Origin: Hofstenia miamia
Lineage: Eukaryota; Xenacoelomorpha; Acoela; Hofsteniidae
DNA length: 64,000 nucleotides
NCBI GenBank assembly: GCA_900660155.1
Contig: CABFPE010000121.1
Location: 145,987 to 209,986, forward strand
Reading direction: 5' to 3'
Both the position numbers and the translations under genes were made by a program. The notes under the pieces are model-generated. The model made no database searches, was not told where the DNA came from, and saw nothing but the letters and a program-made list of their open reading frames with translations. Shown here one piece after another: positions 1 to 11,800 of the stretch; the first letter of the stretch is position 1; each line of letters opens with the position of its first letter.

Positions 1-1350
1 GCCACTTCTCCCTTCAGATAGCACAACATAGTTGGCTACCTCAAGGTCGAATTTACGGTTGATAAGTTTGTGTAAAAGAAGAATGTCAGAATAAATCAGG
101 TGGTAACAAATAGGCAGGGTCTTTAACTGAACGAGTTGATTCTGATATGAACTGGTACCGCAAACCCATTTTAAAACTTTCATTTGGAATTTTTCGAGTT
201 TCTTCAACCAAGTTATATTGGGACACCAAATAAATGAGTTGTACAAAAGAATTGGCTTGACACAGGCACTATACATTTCTAGTTTCGTCTGCAAGGGGGA
301 TGAAAAAGGAATACATCGTTTGACTCTATGGAAACGACGAACAGAGGCCTTGAGTTTAACTTCGTCGTGGTACTGCCATGATAGCGTAGCATCGATATAA
401 ACATCAAGATCTTTGACGACATTACTGCGCCGAATTACCTCACCGCAGAGCGTGAGGTTTTCCCACAATAAAAATTTAGCCCATTTCTAAGAGTCAGTGT
501 ATAGACGGAATCGATGTCACGCTGTAACTCAGATAACGAATTGTGATACAGTTTGAGATCATCGGCAAACAGCTTGAAATTTGAATACCTAACAGCGTCA
601 GGGATGTCATTTATAAATAGGAGAAACATCAGGGGCCCGAGGACACTGCCCTGGGGGACACCACTCAGCACATTCCCAGGGTTAGAAAGAGTATTCTTTA
701 TTTTAACACATTGGACGCGATTGGATAAGTAGGAAGAGAGCAGGGAAAGGATGTCATCAGCGAAGCCCATGTCGGCTAACTTAGAAAGTAGCAGTTTATG
801 GGATATTGAATCAAAGGTTTTTCGGATGTCGAAATAAATGGCGTGGAAATCAGAGTTGGAATCATTTGAGTGATAAAGTGTGTTCACGAAGGTAAGAAGC
901 TGAGTGTGGGTTCCCCGGCAGGGCCGCAAACTATGCTGAGAGTCGGAGAGGAGATGCTTAACTTTATTGTAAATAAATCGAAAAGAGAAATTTTTGGTAA
1001 AATACTGATGAGTCTCGTTTCGGATATCAGAGTTATCGCCTGAATTATGTATTGGTGTGACATGAGCAGTTTCCACACATCAGGCCAGGTGCGCGATTGG
1101 ATTATATGCGAAAAGAGTATATGTACCAGAGGAGCAAGAATGCCAGATAAATTTTTAAAAATGAAGGGAGGAATGTCATCAGCACAGACTGCAGTGGTAT
1201 CAGGGACACCACGGAGCAGAGTCTCGATTTGATCTGTGGTGATACAAAGATCGGCTAGGAAAAAATGTCTTTCGGTGTTGGCCGAGTGAAATTCGAAGGA
1301 CTCAGGAATAAAAACATTGCATTTGTTGAACAGATTTGCCTTTGCTCGGT
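1..1350 (-). mobile_element. 5'-truncated non-LTR retrotransposon (LINE A), reverse transcriptase part
   Basis: Reverse-strand reading gives a LINE reverse transcriptase in pieces. A pre-RT segment lies at about 1350-1080, then a core with a decayed DxxKAFDS-type motif (AIYFDIRKTFDSISH), the SGVPQGSVLGP motif near 630-665 and the catalytic FADD near 553-567. The thumb and C-terminal part (LLYNSFIWCPN, then KWVCGTSSYQ) runs from about 430 to the window edge. The frame changes several times, so the copy is dead. The 5' half (ORF1, endonuclease) is absent, as is usual for a LINE copy cut short during reverse transcription. Motif style fits the Jockey/CR1 group, but the clade is not certain. It abuts LINE B in the same orientation. 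The element continues beyond the left edge. Confidence 0.85.
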
Positions 1351-4300
1351 TTGTGGATGTAAAGGGTAGGAAAACAGTAACAAAGCGTAAAAATACAATT
1401 TTACCCACTAATCAGTTTTACAGTCGAGGGTATGAATTGCTTCACATGCACGGTCAGTCTCGAGAAAGGTCTGTGATATCTCCCGGTACGGCTCCTTTCT
1501 GGGATAATAAATTGGTAGCGTTTTCTTTGATGCGCTGAGCAAGACAATAGGGAAAAACTTTCTCCCGGCTTTTAGTGGTGATACTAGCAGCTCGGTTGAG
1601 AATTCTTTGGCCCTTTGATAAATTTTTTGCCATAGCTCCGGTCAGTACTGGTGAACAATGGTCGAAAATTGAGAGAATCGATGCTGTGATTATGGAATTC
1701 AAAGCATCTTCAGGGCATGAGGAGGCCAATTGCCTTAGCACTGCTATCCGAGAAACAGTTTTTCTGCAGATTGAGTCAAAATATCGGTTCCAAGTAAGGT
1801 TGGGCTTAATATCACATTGAATTCACGATTGGTATGTCATCGGGCAGGGGATAAGTTGGAAGTGTACGTGAGCTAGATATAATCATTTGTTGAGATTTCT
1901 TTTTGTTTAGAGAAAGTATGTTATGCTCACAAAAATGCGCAATCAGTGGAGCATATGTGGCTATGGAAGTACAGCCCTTTTTAATGCGAACCACGGAATT
2001 TATGTCATCGGCATATTTGACAATATAAGACTTCTTGGCATGAAGATCGGCCATGTAAATTATGAATAGGAGAGGGCCGACTAGGGAGCCTTAAATGGGA
2101 CTCCGCTGGAGATATTGACATAACCACTGCTTACTCCCAGATAGTGAACATAAAATCTCCAGCCAAAGAGGTAATTCTTTACTCAATCCAGGATACAGAG
2201 GGAAGAATACGACTCAGCTTATGGCACAATTTGTGATGTGGGATGGTATCAAATGCTTTGCTGAGGTCAAAGGCCTGCAGAAGAACATCGTCACCTTCAT
2301 CGAGGATTGTAGAAATCTCGTCCAGGAGACACATAAGTGCTACACATGTAAATTTGCCTTTCTGGTACGCGAATTAGTTCTGATCGATGTAAGGAAGAAT
2401 CATGTCATTACGAGTCTTCAGGGCACAGTGTTCTAAGCATTTTGAAAGAACAGCCCGAAGAGAAATCGAACGTAATTCATTGACTGTGGGCTGACTCTGG
2501 CGGCTTTGTAAGCGTCAGGAAAAGTGCGGTCATGAAAGAGGTGTTACTCATATTACAAAGAGGCTCAGAGATTATATGTGCTGCAGCTTTGTGAAGTTTT
2601 TTAGGAATTCCGTCACTACCTGTGCTATGGCTTTTAATGGAATCTAGATAATTAAAAACCTAGATCGGAGAGACTAAACCGAACTCAGACAGACAACTCG
2701 GATACGGCGTGTAGTCTGCTTTATTAGCAGCAATGTTCTTCTTAAAAACACTGGCGATATCATTGTGTAGCATCGGCAGGTACTGTTTTCTAGTATCGGC
2801 CAGCTCACGCGCTTTTCGTGCTTACTAGTGACTAGTTGTTTGTATGCTTGTACAAATTGTTAATACGCATTGTATATAAGACACACCAACGCATCTGTAA
2901 ATAGAGAAAAAAGTTCAATTCAATTGTGTTCTCTTGTTACTTAGTTACAATCGCTGTTGCTCTAGTTAATGTTCACCTAAGCGACCTTCTGCTTTGACAT
3001 TAAGTCCTCTGGCATAGTTCTCTCTAGATTCAACCTAGTGATTCCACAATTGAGAGCTTCTTCAGCATGGGAGTAATTTTTGATTAGATTGGATATGGGA
3101 GCTTTGGAGATTCCTTTGGAAAAGGAAGTAAAAGGTTTCCATGTATCGCGAGCATTTTGAGCAGAAGATATGCAAATTCTCTTAGCGGTAATGATAGCGT
3201 CACCGAGTTTCTGCGAGGATTCTTTCCAGAGGATGAGGTCATTAGACGAGAAAGCGTCTTCTTTTTTGCACCTTATATCGCGAAATGTGTTCGTAAGCCA
3301 TTGGGGATCAGTGTCACGTACAGATTGAGGAGTTAAGTATATTGTAGAAAGTATTGACGTCGTTGACGGCGTAAATTTCATGCCAAGGCTGGCAACTCAG
3401 ATGGCAAATAAAAGAGACAATATTAATGACTCTGAGGTCGAAGACTCTTTGCTGAGGAAAAGTGAGTTTGGATTGCAACAGGGGTGGCGCAATGAACGAA
3501 AAGTGATCAGACATACCAATGGGGGCTTTGCACGTGATGGGATGATAGCTGTCTACTAGGTCAGATGGAACAAGTGTGACATCAAGAGAAGAAAATGTGA
3601 TAGTGTTGCAATTTACCAGGTTCTTGAGATTGACAGAGCAACAGATATCCTGTAGTTGGCTAGATAAGAAAGATAAATTAAAATCACCACATACGAAAAT
3701 GTTGCTGTTTGGATGGATATTGAGAGCATTGTCAATGCTGTCCACAATAAAGTGGTTAATGCTTTCATTAGTTGGATTTGGGAGACTGGGTGGTATATAA
3801 AGGACACCAACAGCAGCTTAGATTTTCTGAAAATGAACTAAAAATTGCTTTAATTTCAATGGGCTTATATTGTGTATGAGAACGTGCCTTGCCCAATTGA
3901 TTTGTGAGGGTAGAGTATTACACTACCACCCGGTCGATTGATTCTGTCTCATCTGAAAGGGGGACAATAATTTGATAGATAATTGTAGTAGAAATCTTCG
4001 TCTGTTAACCACGACTCGGAAACAGCAAAAAGGGTGAGTTCTTCTTGTAGACTTAGCATACGCAACCTATCTATAGTTTTTGAGAGAACGGGAAATTAAG
4101 AACTATAAAAAAGGGTGATAGAGAATCGGTGGGTTGCTGAAATTGATCTGGTTGGCTTGTCAATCCTGGATATAGTCATTTGTTCATTTTACTATAGTTC
4201 TTTTTGATGATCTTAAAGTTCCTGATGAAAAATGTTTTTCGAGGGTTCTCGATACGTCTATTTCGGAGTTCATATCGTAAGCAATACTCTTCAAGTCTTG

Positions 4301-4829
4301 CGTTTATGGATTTGTCATCTTGGACATAAATGTTGTTGTAATTGGTCTTGTTTCTCAATTTCTTACCATTCGTTAAAATTGCGGTTTTCGTTTCTGTGCT
4401 TTTCAGAGCGACGAGTAGAAGTTGTATATTTTCTGAGTTTTTTATCCACTTTTCTTTGTCGTGACTGTTTCATGCACATTGACTCCAATTGCCCAAATAT
4501 TTCATTTACTAAAATAATGTCGGATTTGGATTCGGATGAGACAGTTCCACAGATAATAATATTCCGCAACTTTTTGTGCTGTACAGCTAGCTCCTCTCTT
4601 ACCTATTCGTCAATATCTGAATATGAAAACATTGATTCGGTTTGCTTAGTTTGGTCAGTAGCTGAGAATTTATCAGGCATCTTTAATTCCAGTTCAGCAA
4701 TTCTTTCTTCATGAAATTTTTCGGTAGTTTCATTGGAAGCCAGATACTTATACATGTTGGGCAATGTGTGCTAGAACACTCGACAAGGTGCATGGCTCCT
4801 TCTTCATCGCCACTGTTTGATGCACTCAT
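1350..4829 (-). mobile_element. Near full-length decayed LINE B (ORF1 + endonuclease + RT), minus strand
   Basis: From right to left on the minus strand: an ORF1 that can begin at an ATG at 4829, with a short HC..C stretch, a charged helical segment and then NIIICGTVSSES, typical of LINE ORF1 proteins, ending near 4180. Then an apurinic-type endonuclease (FAVSESWLTDE near 4010; VCGDFNLSFL near 3680; GMSDHFSF near 3510), a linker, and an RT with GSLVGPLLFIIYMADL near 2085 and YADD near 2005. The C-terminal domain ends at a TAG at 1408-1410. Several frameshifts and stops break it. A solo LTR (2766-3048) splits the element. Its ORF1 and RT motifs differ from LINE A, so they are separate families. 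CR1/Jockey-like is the best guess. Confidence 0.82.
2766..3048. mobile_element. Solo LTR (LTR retrotransposon remnant) inside LINE B
   Basis: A 283-bp segment begins TGTAGCATCG and ends ATTCCACA, bounded on both sides by the same 4 bp (attg at 2762-2765 and 3049-3052), as left by an LTR retroelement integrase. It carries a TATA-like box (tgtatataag, 2871-2880). It resembles the 191-bp copy at 5957-6147 along most of its length but has about 90 extra bases before its end. No internal gag or pol lies next to it, so it reads as a solo LTR left by LTR-LTR recombination. The 4-bp duplication and TG..CA ends fit Ty3/gypsy. It is younger than the LINE it interrupts. Confidence 0.72.
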
Positions 4830-4849
4830 TTAATAGCCTAATTATACTG

Positions 4850-5952
4850 TATAATAAACAGCAGTGATAACATTGTAATATCCTTATTGTCGTAATCAAT
4901 ATATGCTTTTAGCACTGAAACTCAGAATGTTGTCAATGTGTTTTCCATGTTTTAGATACTACAGTATTGCACACTCCAAATAACTTTAGAGTCCTGCGAA
5001 TATTAGAAATCAAATTCGAATCTGTGTTGAATTCGAAAATTCAAATCTTGGTAGACTACAAGGGCGGATCTACACATTTCTGATGGCGGTAGAGAAATTT
5101 TGTGATAGACTGATTTTGGTTATGACACAACTATTTTGCACTGGCCACATGTTCTAGCACTTTCTGTTCGTTAAGGTTAATGCATGCGCAAAGTCCCGGG
5201 AATTGAAACGGACTAACATTATTATTAGTTATGGGCCATGTGAGTTGAAGTCACAACAAAGTTTATTGGTTAGATAAAGCAATTTTTCACAAATTTCTTC
5301 AAAAGTTTTGCAGTTCTCTTGTATGCTGGCAAAAATATTCTCAAAGGGCATATCCTACTAGCAATGAAAACATGTGAATATCATGCAACCAAAAAGTGCT
5401 AGATGGTTTGCATAGACAAATGGTGGCCTAAGAATTTTATTACCGCCATTTTTCTCGTTGCTATACGTGTTTAATGTACTTCAAAAATATTTTGTTCCCA
5501 ATACAAATTGAGTAACGTGTTTCTAAATTATAACATATTGCGACCTCTTGCTTAAAAATCTGTTTTAATTTACAACAAATGCAATGAATCATTTCTTATT
5601 TTATTAGAACAGGTTCAAATTCATCGGGAGAATAATAGGAAGAGGAATCACTGCATACTGATTCATCAGAAATATAACAAACGGAAAGTTATCAGCACGT
5701 TTTATTTAAGAAAATCACGCTTACAAATCACCAATATATAATGTTCTAGACCACATCGATATAAAACCATGTTCTAGGAATCAGAAATGCTGTTTAATTC
5801 ATATTTACTATTGACTATTGACGTTTTTTAATATGGCAGCCTTCTAAACCGAAGCTAGCAAATACATTTGAAGTATCACTTTCTAGGCTGTTAAGGAATA
5901 GAATGCACACATGTTGCTTAAATCATGATTACTTAAGTTACAAATAGGTGTG
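4850..5952. other. AT-rich stretch without recognisable gene
   Basis: No coding run, RNA gene or clear repeat is seen. A short run near 5010-5050 repeats the word ttcgaat, similar to AT-rich repeats near 52500 and 55170. The stretch separates the ORF1 start of LINE B from the second solo LTR. Confidence 0.4.
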
Positions 5953-5956
5953 ATAA

Positions 5957-6147
5957 TGTAGCATCGCTGGTAGTTGTTGCTATTTATCGGCCAGACCTCG
6001 CGCTTTTCTTGTTAGTGACTGGTAGTTGTAATATTTGTACATATTGTAAATAACATTGTATATAAAGACCAAAGCATTTTGTAAATAGAAGTAGTTTCAA
6101 CTGTATTCTCTTTGTGTTCGCTAGAATCACACCCCAGTGATTCTACA
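5957..6147. mobile_element. Solo LTR, second copy, short form
   Basis: This 191-bp segment begins TGTAGCATCGC and ends TTCTACA, flanked by a 4-bp direct repeat (ataa at 5953-5956 and 6148-6151). It shares the atcggccag, cgcgctttt and ttgtatata blocks, in the same order, with the copy at 2766-3048. TATA-like sequence lies at about 6057-6065. No internal coding part is attached. Family: LTR retrotransposon, probably Ty3/gypsy. Its sharp ends and intact target duplication suggest moderate age. Confidence 0.72.
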
Positions 6148-6768
6148 ATAATATAAATATAGAAATGGATAAACATCTTTTAGAGTTTGTCTGTTCTATC
6201 AAATATATATATTTCTATGTTGATTGCACATATTCGCCAATGCTTTCCTCTCAAATTTTTAATGATGAAACCACATCAATGAATGCTTCTAGAACATCAG
6301 CAATCTTTAAATTTGTTGAAAAATCAAAAACTGTATACAGAACAGAAATTGCAAATTTGACACGGTAAATTTTGAAATTGTATCTGCACATTCCATACTT
6401 GATTTTTAACAAAATTTTTGATTCTGTAGGTGTTTGCCCGTCTATTCGTGATACACTTTAATGGTCTAGAATGTGATGCTTGGGTTTTTTCCTAGTTTTG
6501 TTTTAGATAGCTGCCATATTTAAAAAATATCCAGTCACTGAATTAACTCAATAAGGATTTTTAACTGAGGCAAATCTGATTTAAACAGTATTTTCCAATT
6601 TCTAATGTATGGTTTCATATCTATTGATAATATATTTTGGTAGTCTAGAAATAGTTTTTTTCAAAGATATTAGTCAGTTTCAATTTCTAAGGCGGTCATT
6701 TAAAAATATCAATTTTCGCTGAAATAGCTAAAATGGGGATTTAAGTAAATGATATCCCAGTACTTATA

Positions 6769-7460
6769 CAGGGTGTCCACAAATTCTCTTTACAATTTGA
6801 AAAATTTATTACAAAAGCAGTTTACATTATACGATATTGAAAATTATACGATATTGCCGTACCAAATTCTACATTATACGGTATTGAGAATTATACGATA
6901 TTGCTGGTCCAAAATGGCTACTCCTCAAGAAAAAGCACAATGTGTATCGTCGTTTATTGAAACCAAATCGGATGTTCAGACTCAGTATGGAAGAGATCCT
7001 CCCTCTCGTCCTTCCATTCGTGCATGGCACAAGAAATTCATGGAGACACGGACTGTATTTGATAGAGAAAGGAGCGGGCGACAAAAAACATCTGAGGAAA
7101 ACATCGATCGTGTTTCACAAGCCTTTACTCGTTCTTTTACAAAATCCATTCGCATTGCTGCCAGAGAGTTGCAACTACCGCGTTCAACAGTGCACAAGCT
7201 CCTCCACAAGAATTCCTTTTCCGAAAGGATTCGGAATGCCATTGCCACCATTGATGGACCTATGCTACAGAAACATGGCAAGAAATAGAGTACCGACTTG
7301 ACGTCCTTCATGCAACTAATGGTGCTCATATAGAGGTCTATTAAATATTGTTAAAAAACTTTAATAAATATTTATTAAAATGAAAAAAATCTGGTAAATA
7401 TATCTCATAAATTGCTTTTATAATAAATTTTTCAAATTGTAGAGATTTGTGGACACCCTG
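6769..7460 (+). mobile_element. Internally deleted mariner-superfamily (IS630/Tc1/mariner) element
   Basis: Terminal inverted repeats of about 42 bp (cagggtgtccacaaat at the left; its complement at the right, ending ggacaccctg) lie between TA dinucleotides (6767-6768 and 7461-7462), the hallmark target duplication of this superfamily. Length is 692 bp. The inside keeps both ends of a transposase gene: an N-terminal helix-turn-helix region and the last residues (TWQEIEYRLDVLHATNGAH), readable near 7270-7340 in another frame. The catalytic DDE middle is missing, so the element cannot move by itself and would need a helper. Runs of ttatacgatattg repeat three times at about 6830-6900 before the ATG. 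Confidence 0.9.
6914..7288 (+). pseudogene. Transposase remnant, DNA-binding half only
   Basis: An open frame from ATG 6914 (MATPQEKAQCVSSF) gives about 124 residues. It starts like a mariner-type transposase found in many invertebrates, with a paired-type helix-turn-helix region (YGRDPPSRPSIRAWHKKF, then RIAARELQLPRSTVHKLLHK). After LLHKN the frame runs straight into a segment that belongs near the C-terminus (RIRNAIATIDGPMLQ), so several hundred bases of catalytic core were deleted. A small change then shifts the true tail out of frame. ATG 6914 was chosen because family proteins start MATPQEKA; an upstream ATG at 6749 would read through the terminal repeat. If translated, the product could bind element ends without cutting, but that is inference. 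Confidence 0.75.
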
Positions 7461-7462
7461 TA

Positions 7463-8836
7463 TGTACATATCTTGCAAAACAAATTAAGTGGCAAAGTTG
7501 AAGTATTTTATTATGACTCAACCATCCTAGCCGCGCGGTGTGCTCATGTGCTCAGCTATCGACGTTTAAACATCACAGGATTTTTACTTTCGATTGTGTC
7601 CTCAACTTTTGCATTTTGAGTAAATGCAGCTTGGAGCAAACCATTTTTAGAGTCCAATAGCATAAAATGTCAAATGAAATGCAAAATCTCTGCTTTTTGT
7701 GTGGCAACTTACCGATATCTGTTCATGAAATTGACATAGTTATTATTTATTAATGTTGTAAGGTTTACATAGATGAATGATCTGTTATACAAATTAATAT
7801 TAAATAATGCTGTTTTTGATTTGATCTGCGTTTTTTTCCACTTGCACTCTTTCCAGTAATTTAGTTTTGGTAAATCTTCGCAAATGTTGCATGCCGCTGT
7901 CTTGTTGGCTACAGCAGAATAGAATGCCCTGGAAGATATTTTAGTGTGTTGCGTTTGTATTTTATAATGGTATATACAATATATTCATTGGCAAACTTCA
8001 ATTTCGGACGTTCCGCTTTCAACTGTTTACTATAGAAGTATAAATATTCCGTATACTGTAATAAAGTTCATCAATGAATTTCCGATTTTATTCTAATTAA
8101 TTATGGCAGAGGTTACATTAAGTTCATTGCGGATGTCAACACAGCACAAGGCATTGTCACAAATTGGAAATTTACAAAAGCTTATAATTGTTATTGACAC
8201 TAGAACACAACTAGTAGTTGATGCCAATTATAAACGTACGTTCTCTTTATCTAAATGTTATTAGGTGAATGACTCTTAGTTTTTATATTAATAGCTCTGT
8301 CTTAAAATATTTTTTTCAACTCCGAAATTGCATACTAAATTTACGCAATATAATACTAGAATATACATCTTTTTTAAGCAATGACTTTTCAATTACACCT
8401 CTTGTGTTTTTTAATGACAATATTACATTTTATTTCCTTTTTCTAATTGCACTAAGTCTTAATCTATTTATGACGGAATTTTCTACAATTGTTCCACACT
8501 CAAACCCTTTTCACGATTTAAAAAGATGTAATTTAGAGGTATTTTAAAAAGAAGCGTCTAGTATTGTTGCTGCAACAGCATTAGTAATTGTATTTTTGAA
8601 AAGTTTCTTATAAAATCCTAGAATTATCTTCATTAAAAAATTAAATTGAATTTAAAAATCACGTATTAAATTTGCTCTTTAATGTAACCAATTGGTTTTA
8701 GGACTAAGCTCTACAATATAAATTACCTTCTCTGTATCATTCTATTCAAATTCTCATTGTATTTCCGATGAAAATTAAGATTTAGAAATAAAGAATTTTG
8801 TTAACTATCAAATAGTAATTCTGCATTTTATTTCAG
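7463..8836. other. Intergenic / likely 5' region and 5' UTR intron of the AP-2 mu gene
   Basis: No coding signal is convincing. The coding exon that follows starts right after an acceptor (tttcag, 8831-8836), only 7 bp before the ATG, so an upstream untranslated exon should lie in or before this stretch. I could not place it. The rest is AT-rich. Confidence 0.4.
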
Positions 8837-8843
8837 TTTAATT

Positions 8844-11800
8844 ATGATTGGAGGGTTGTTCGTGTACAACCATAAAGGTGAAGTCCTCATCACCAGAATG
8901 TTTCGCAACGATATCTCTCGCAGTGCTTGTGATGCGTTCCGCGTCCATGTTATTCATGCTCGTCAACAGGTTCTCACAGTTTGATCAAATAATTACAAAT
9001 AATTTTATAAATGCACTAAGAAATACGAGTTAATGTTTACAAATGTTAAGTATCTGTAAATATTGAGTAGAAGAGTTCCTCATAAAACGAGTTTCCATTT
9101 TTTTTAAATTAGCAGCAGTTCCGCAGTGTGGCAATGGTAGCTGTTATCTTCCAGTTGGCATCTCTAACATTGTATATATCCTGTATTCTTGCCCATTTCA
9201 ATCTTCGGATGTTCGTTATCTATCATAAAAACTTGTATTTTCGATTGTAAATATTGTGAAATGGACGAACAGCATGGTTCCAAGCAATCATTCGAACTTG
9301 TAAAAGAGTTGAGTTAATCAAATATATGGTACCAAATATTAGTACTATATATTTGTAAACATTAACTTTTTATGTTCAATAGAATTATAATTTATAACGT
9401 TGTGTAAACCTTATATATTTTTAAACAAGTATATTACTGGTAAGAATATCGAGAGCATCTAAATGCAGTGTAATTTATCACCAAACAAAAAGACATGTTC
9501 TTAAAATGTTTTATTTATAAGTCCTAAAAATTTTGTTATCAATAAATATATTCAAATTTGTTTTGATTTTAAAATATGTCACTCAGAGGCGTTAAGTAGA
9601 TATATTAAATAATTCTCTTCTTTGCCAGGAAAAAATTTCATACACTGATGATGGAGCAACACATTTTGTTATTCATTATGATTAGGTGAAATCGCCAGTA
9701 AACAACATCGCACGTACGACCTTTTTTCATACAAAATCCGGCAATGTTTGGATAGCAGCAGTAAGTAAGCAGAATGTCAATGCCGCGCTGGTTTTTGAAT
9801 TTCTCAATAAACTAAAACAGCTGATGACATCTTACTTCGGCAAAATCAACGAAGATACAATAAAGAATAACTTTGTACTCATTTATGAATTATTGGACGA
9901 AATTCTCGACTATGGTTATCCACAAAATACTGATCATGGAATTTTGAAGACTTTCATTACTCAGCAAGGCATAAAGGCTAATGTTCGTGAAGAGCCTACT
10001 CAAATAACTAGTCAGGTAATTCGCCTTTTGTTCTTCAACATCCTTTCTTAACTTAGGTTACTGGTCAAATTGCATGGAGGCGTGAAGGTATTAAGTATCG
10101 AAGAAATGAGCTTTATTTGGACGTACTGGAGAACGTCAACCTCTTAATGTCTCCGCAAGGGCAAGTTCTCAGTGCGCATGTAGCTGGTCGTGTGGTAATG
10201 AAAAGTTTTCTATCAGGTATGCCCGAGTGTAAATTTGGACTCAATGACAAAATCACCATGGAAAAGCAATCTTCCTTAAAAGTTGATGACATTTCTGGCA
10301 GCAAATCTGGTGGCAAGGGTTCCATTGCAATTGACGATTGTACTTTCCATCAGTAAGTTTATATTTATTGATTGTGTTTTAATAATATGCTTCTAGATGC
10401 GTGAAGTTGAGTAAATTCGAATCTGAACGAAATATCAGCTTCATTCCGCCTGATGGTGAGTTTGAGCTCATGAGATATAGAACAACAAAGGATATCAACC
10501 TCCCCTTCCGCGTCATTCCATTGGTCAGAGATGTTAACAAATCAAAAATGGAGTTCAAAGTAGTACTAAAATCTAATTTTAAGCCTGTTCTTCAAGGCCA
10601 AAAAATTGAGGTGCTCATTAACTTTTTTCTAAATGTTATCAAAATAATTTATAGACATCATTAAAAATGAAGTGTATCTTACAGTATTTTAGAGTAATTT
10701 TATAGGTATTCCAATAATTTAGACAACTAGAATAACAGAATACCTAGCAATACTATTCTGTGAAAAATGAGTAGCCTTACCTTGAATACTTGATAGTGAA
10801 ATTTAGAGAATAATATTAAACAATATTATGCATGCCATTAGTATATGGTAATAAGGAATGATGATTCAATTCACGCTGAAATAATATCCTACAAAACCTA
10901 ACAAAACATATTTTACATCTTATTTTATTTTTGGTTATTTTTGTAACAATCGATAAGACCTTAAATGTATGTGTTGGTTAAACTAAAAATAACTAAGGAT
11001 TTTCGCTTTTTTTATTTTGATTATGCATTGAATTTAAAGAATAAATACTTAGGTACGAATTCCCACTCCCCTTAATACAGTAAACGCCCAACTAATTTGT
11101 ATGAAAGGCCGCGCAAAGTACAAATCTAGTGAAAATTGCATCGTTTGGAAGATTAAGCGAATGAGTGGAATGAAAGAGTCGCAGATCAGTGCAGAAGTTG
11201 AATTAATGGAGTCTAAGGTATGTATCTCTTGAAAATATTAATACAATGCTATTGATGGAGCCTGTGGGTGTCATAAATCAGAAATTTTTAAAGTATGCAA
11301 CTTGATCTCTAGAGCCATGACTTCCAATTGGACCATAACTTAGATGGTAAGATGCTGTTGTAGAATTATTCTAAGATAATTAACATCAAATGTATGATTC
11401 TGAAAATCTTCAAAGTTTAGAAAACCCATTCAATGTTCGTGTATTCTAGTACCAATATGTCGCATTGGTGGAATTTATGACAATTCTGACATTCGTTTTT
11501 GTACACTAAAAGATAATTTTTACTTTTTGTTCATTATGACTAATTTTGGAAAGAATTTATTCATGTCATATATGTCACAGAATCAAAAAGTTAATTTGTC
11601 AATTAAAAATTTTCAACCAAGGCATTGTAATCTTTTCCCAATTTTTGCTTCCATCATTTAACACAATATAGCTTTTCGCTAACCTACCATTTTTTAACGA
11701 AACCCATTTACTAAGTGAGAATAATCATTTCACAAGAATACCACTTGACCTAATTACCCTGCAGTCATGACTATTCAAATTTATGAAGGATTAAACTAGA

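Noticed and set aside
4232-4714. Plus-strand frame of 160 codons, Cys/Phe/Ser rich
   Set aside because: Shadow of ORF1 of LINE B on the minus strand.
7525-7570. tRNA-like box (tagccgcgcggtgtg) suggesting a SINE head or tRNA
   Set aside because: No matching B box or cloverleaf could be seen downstream.
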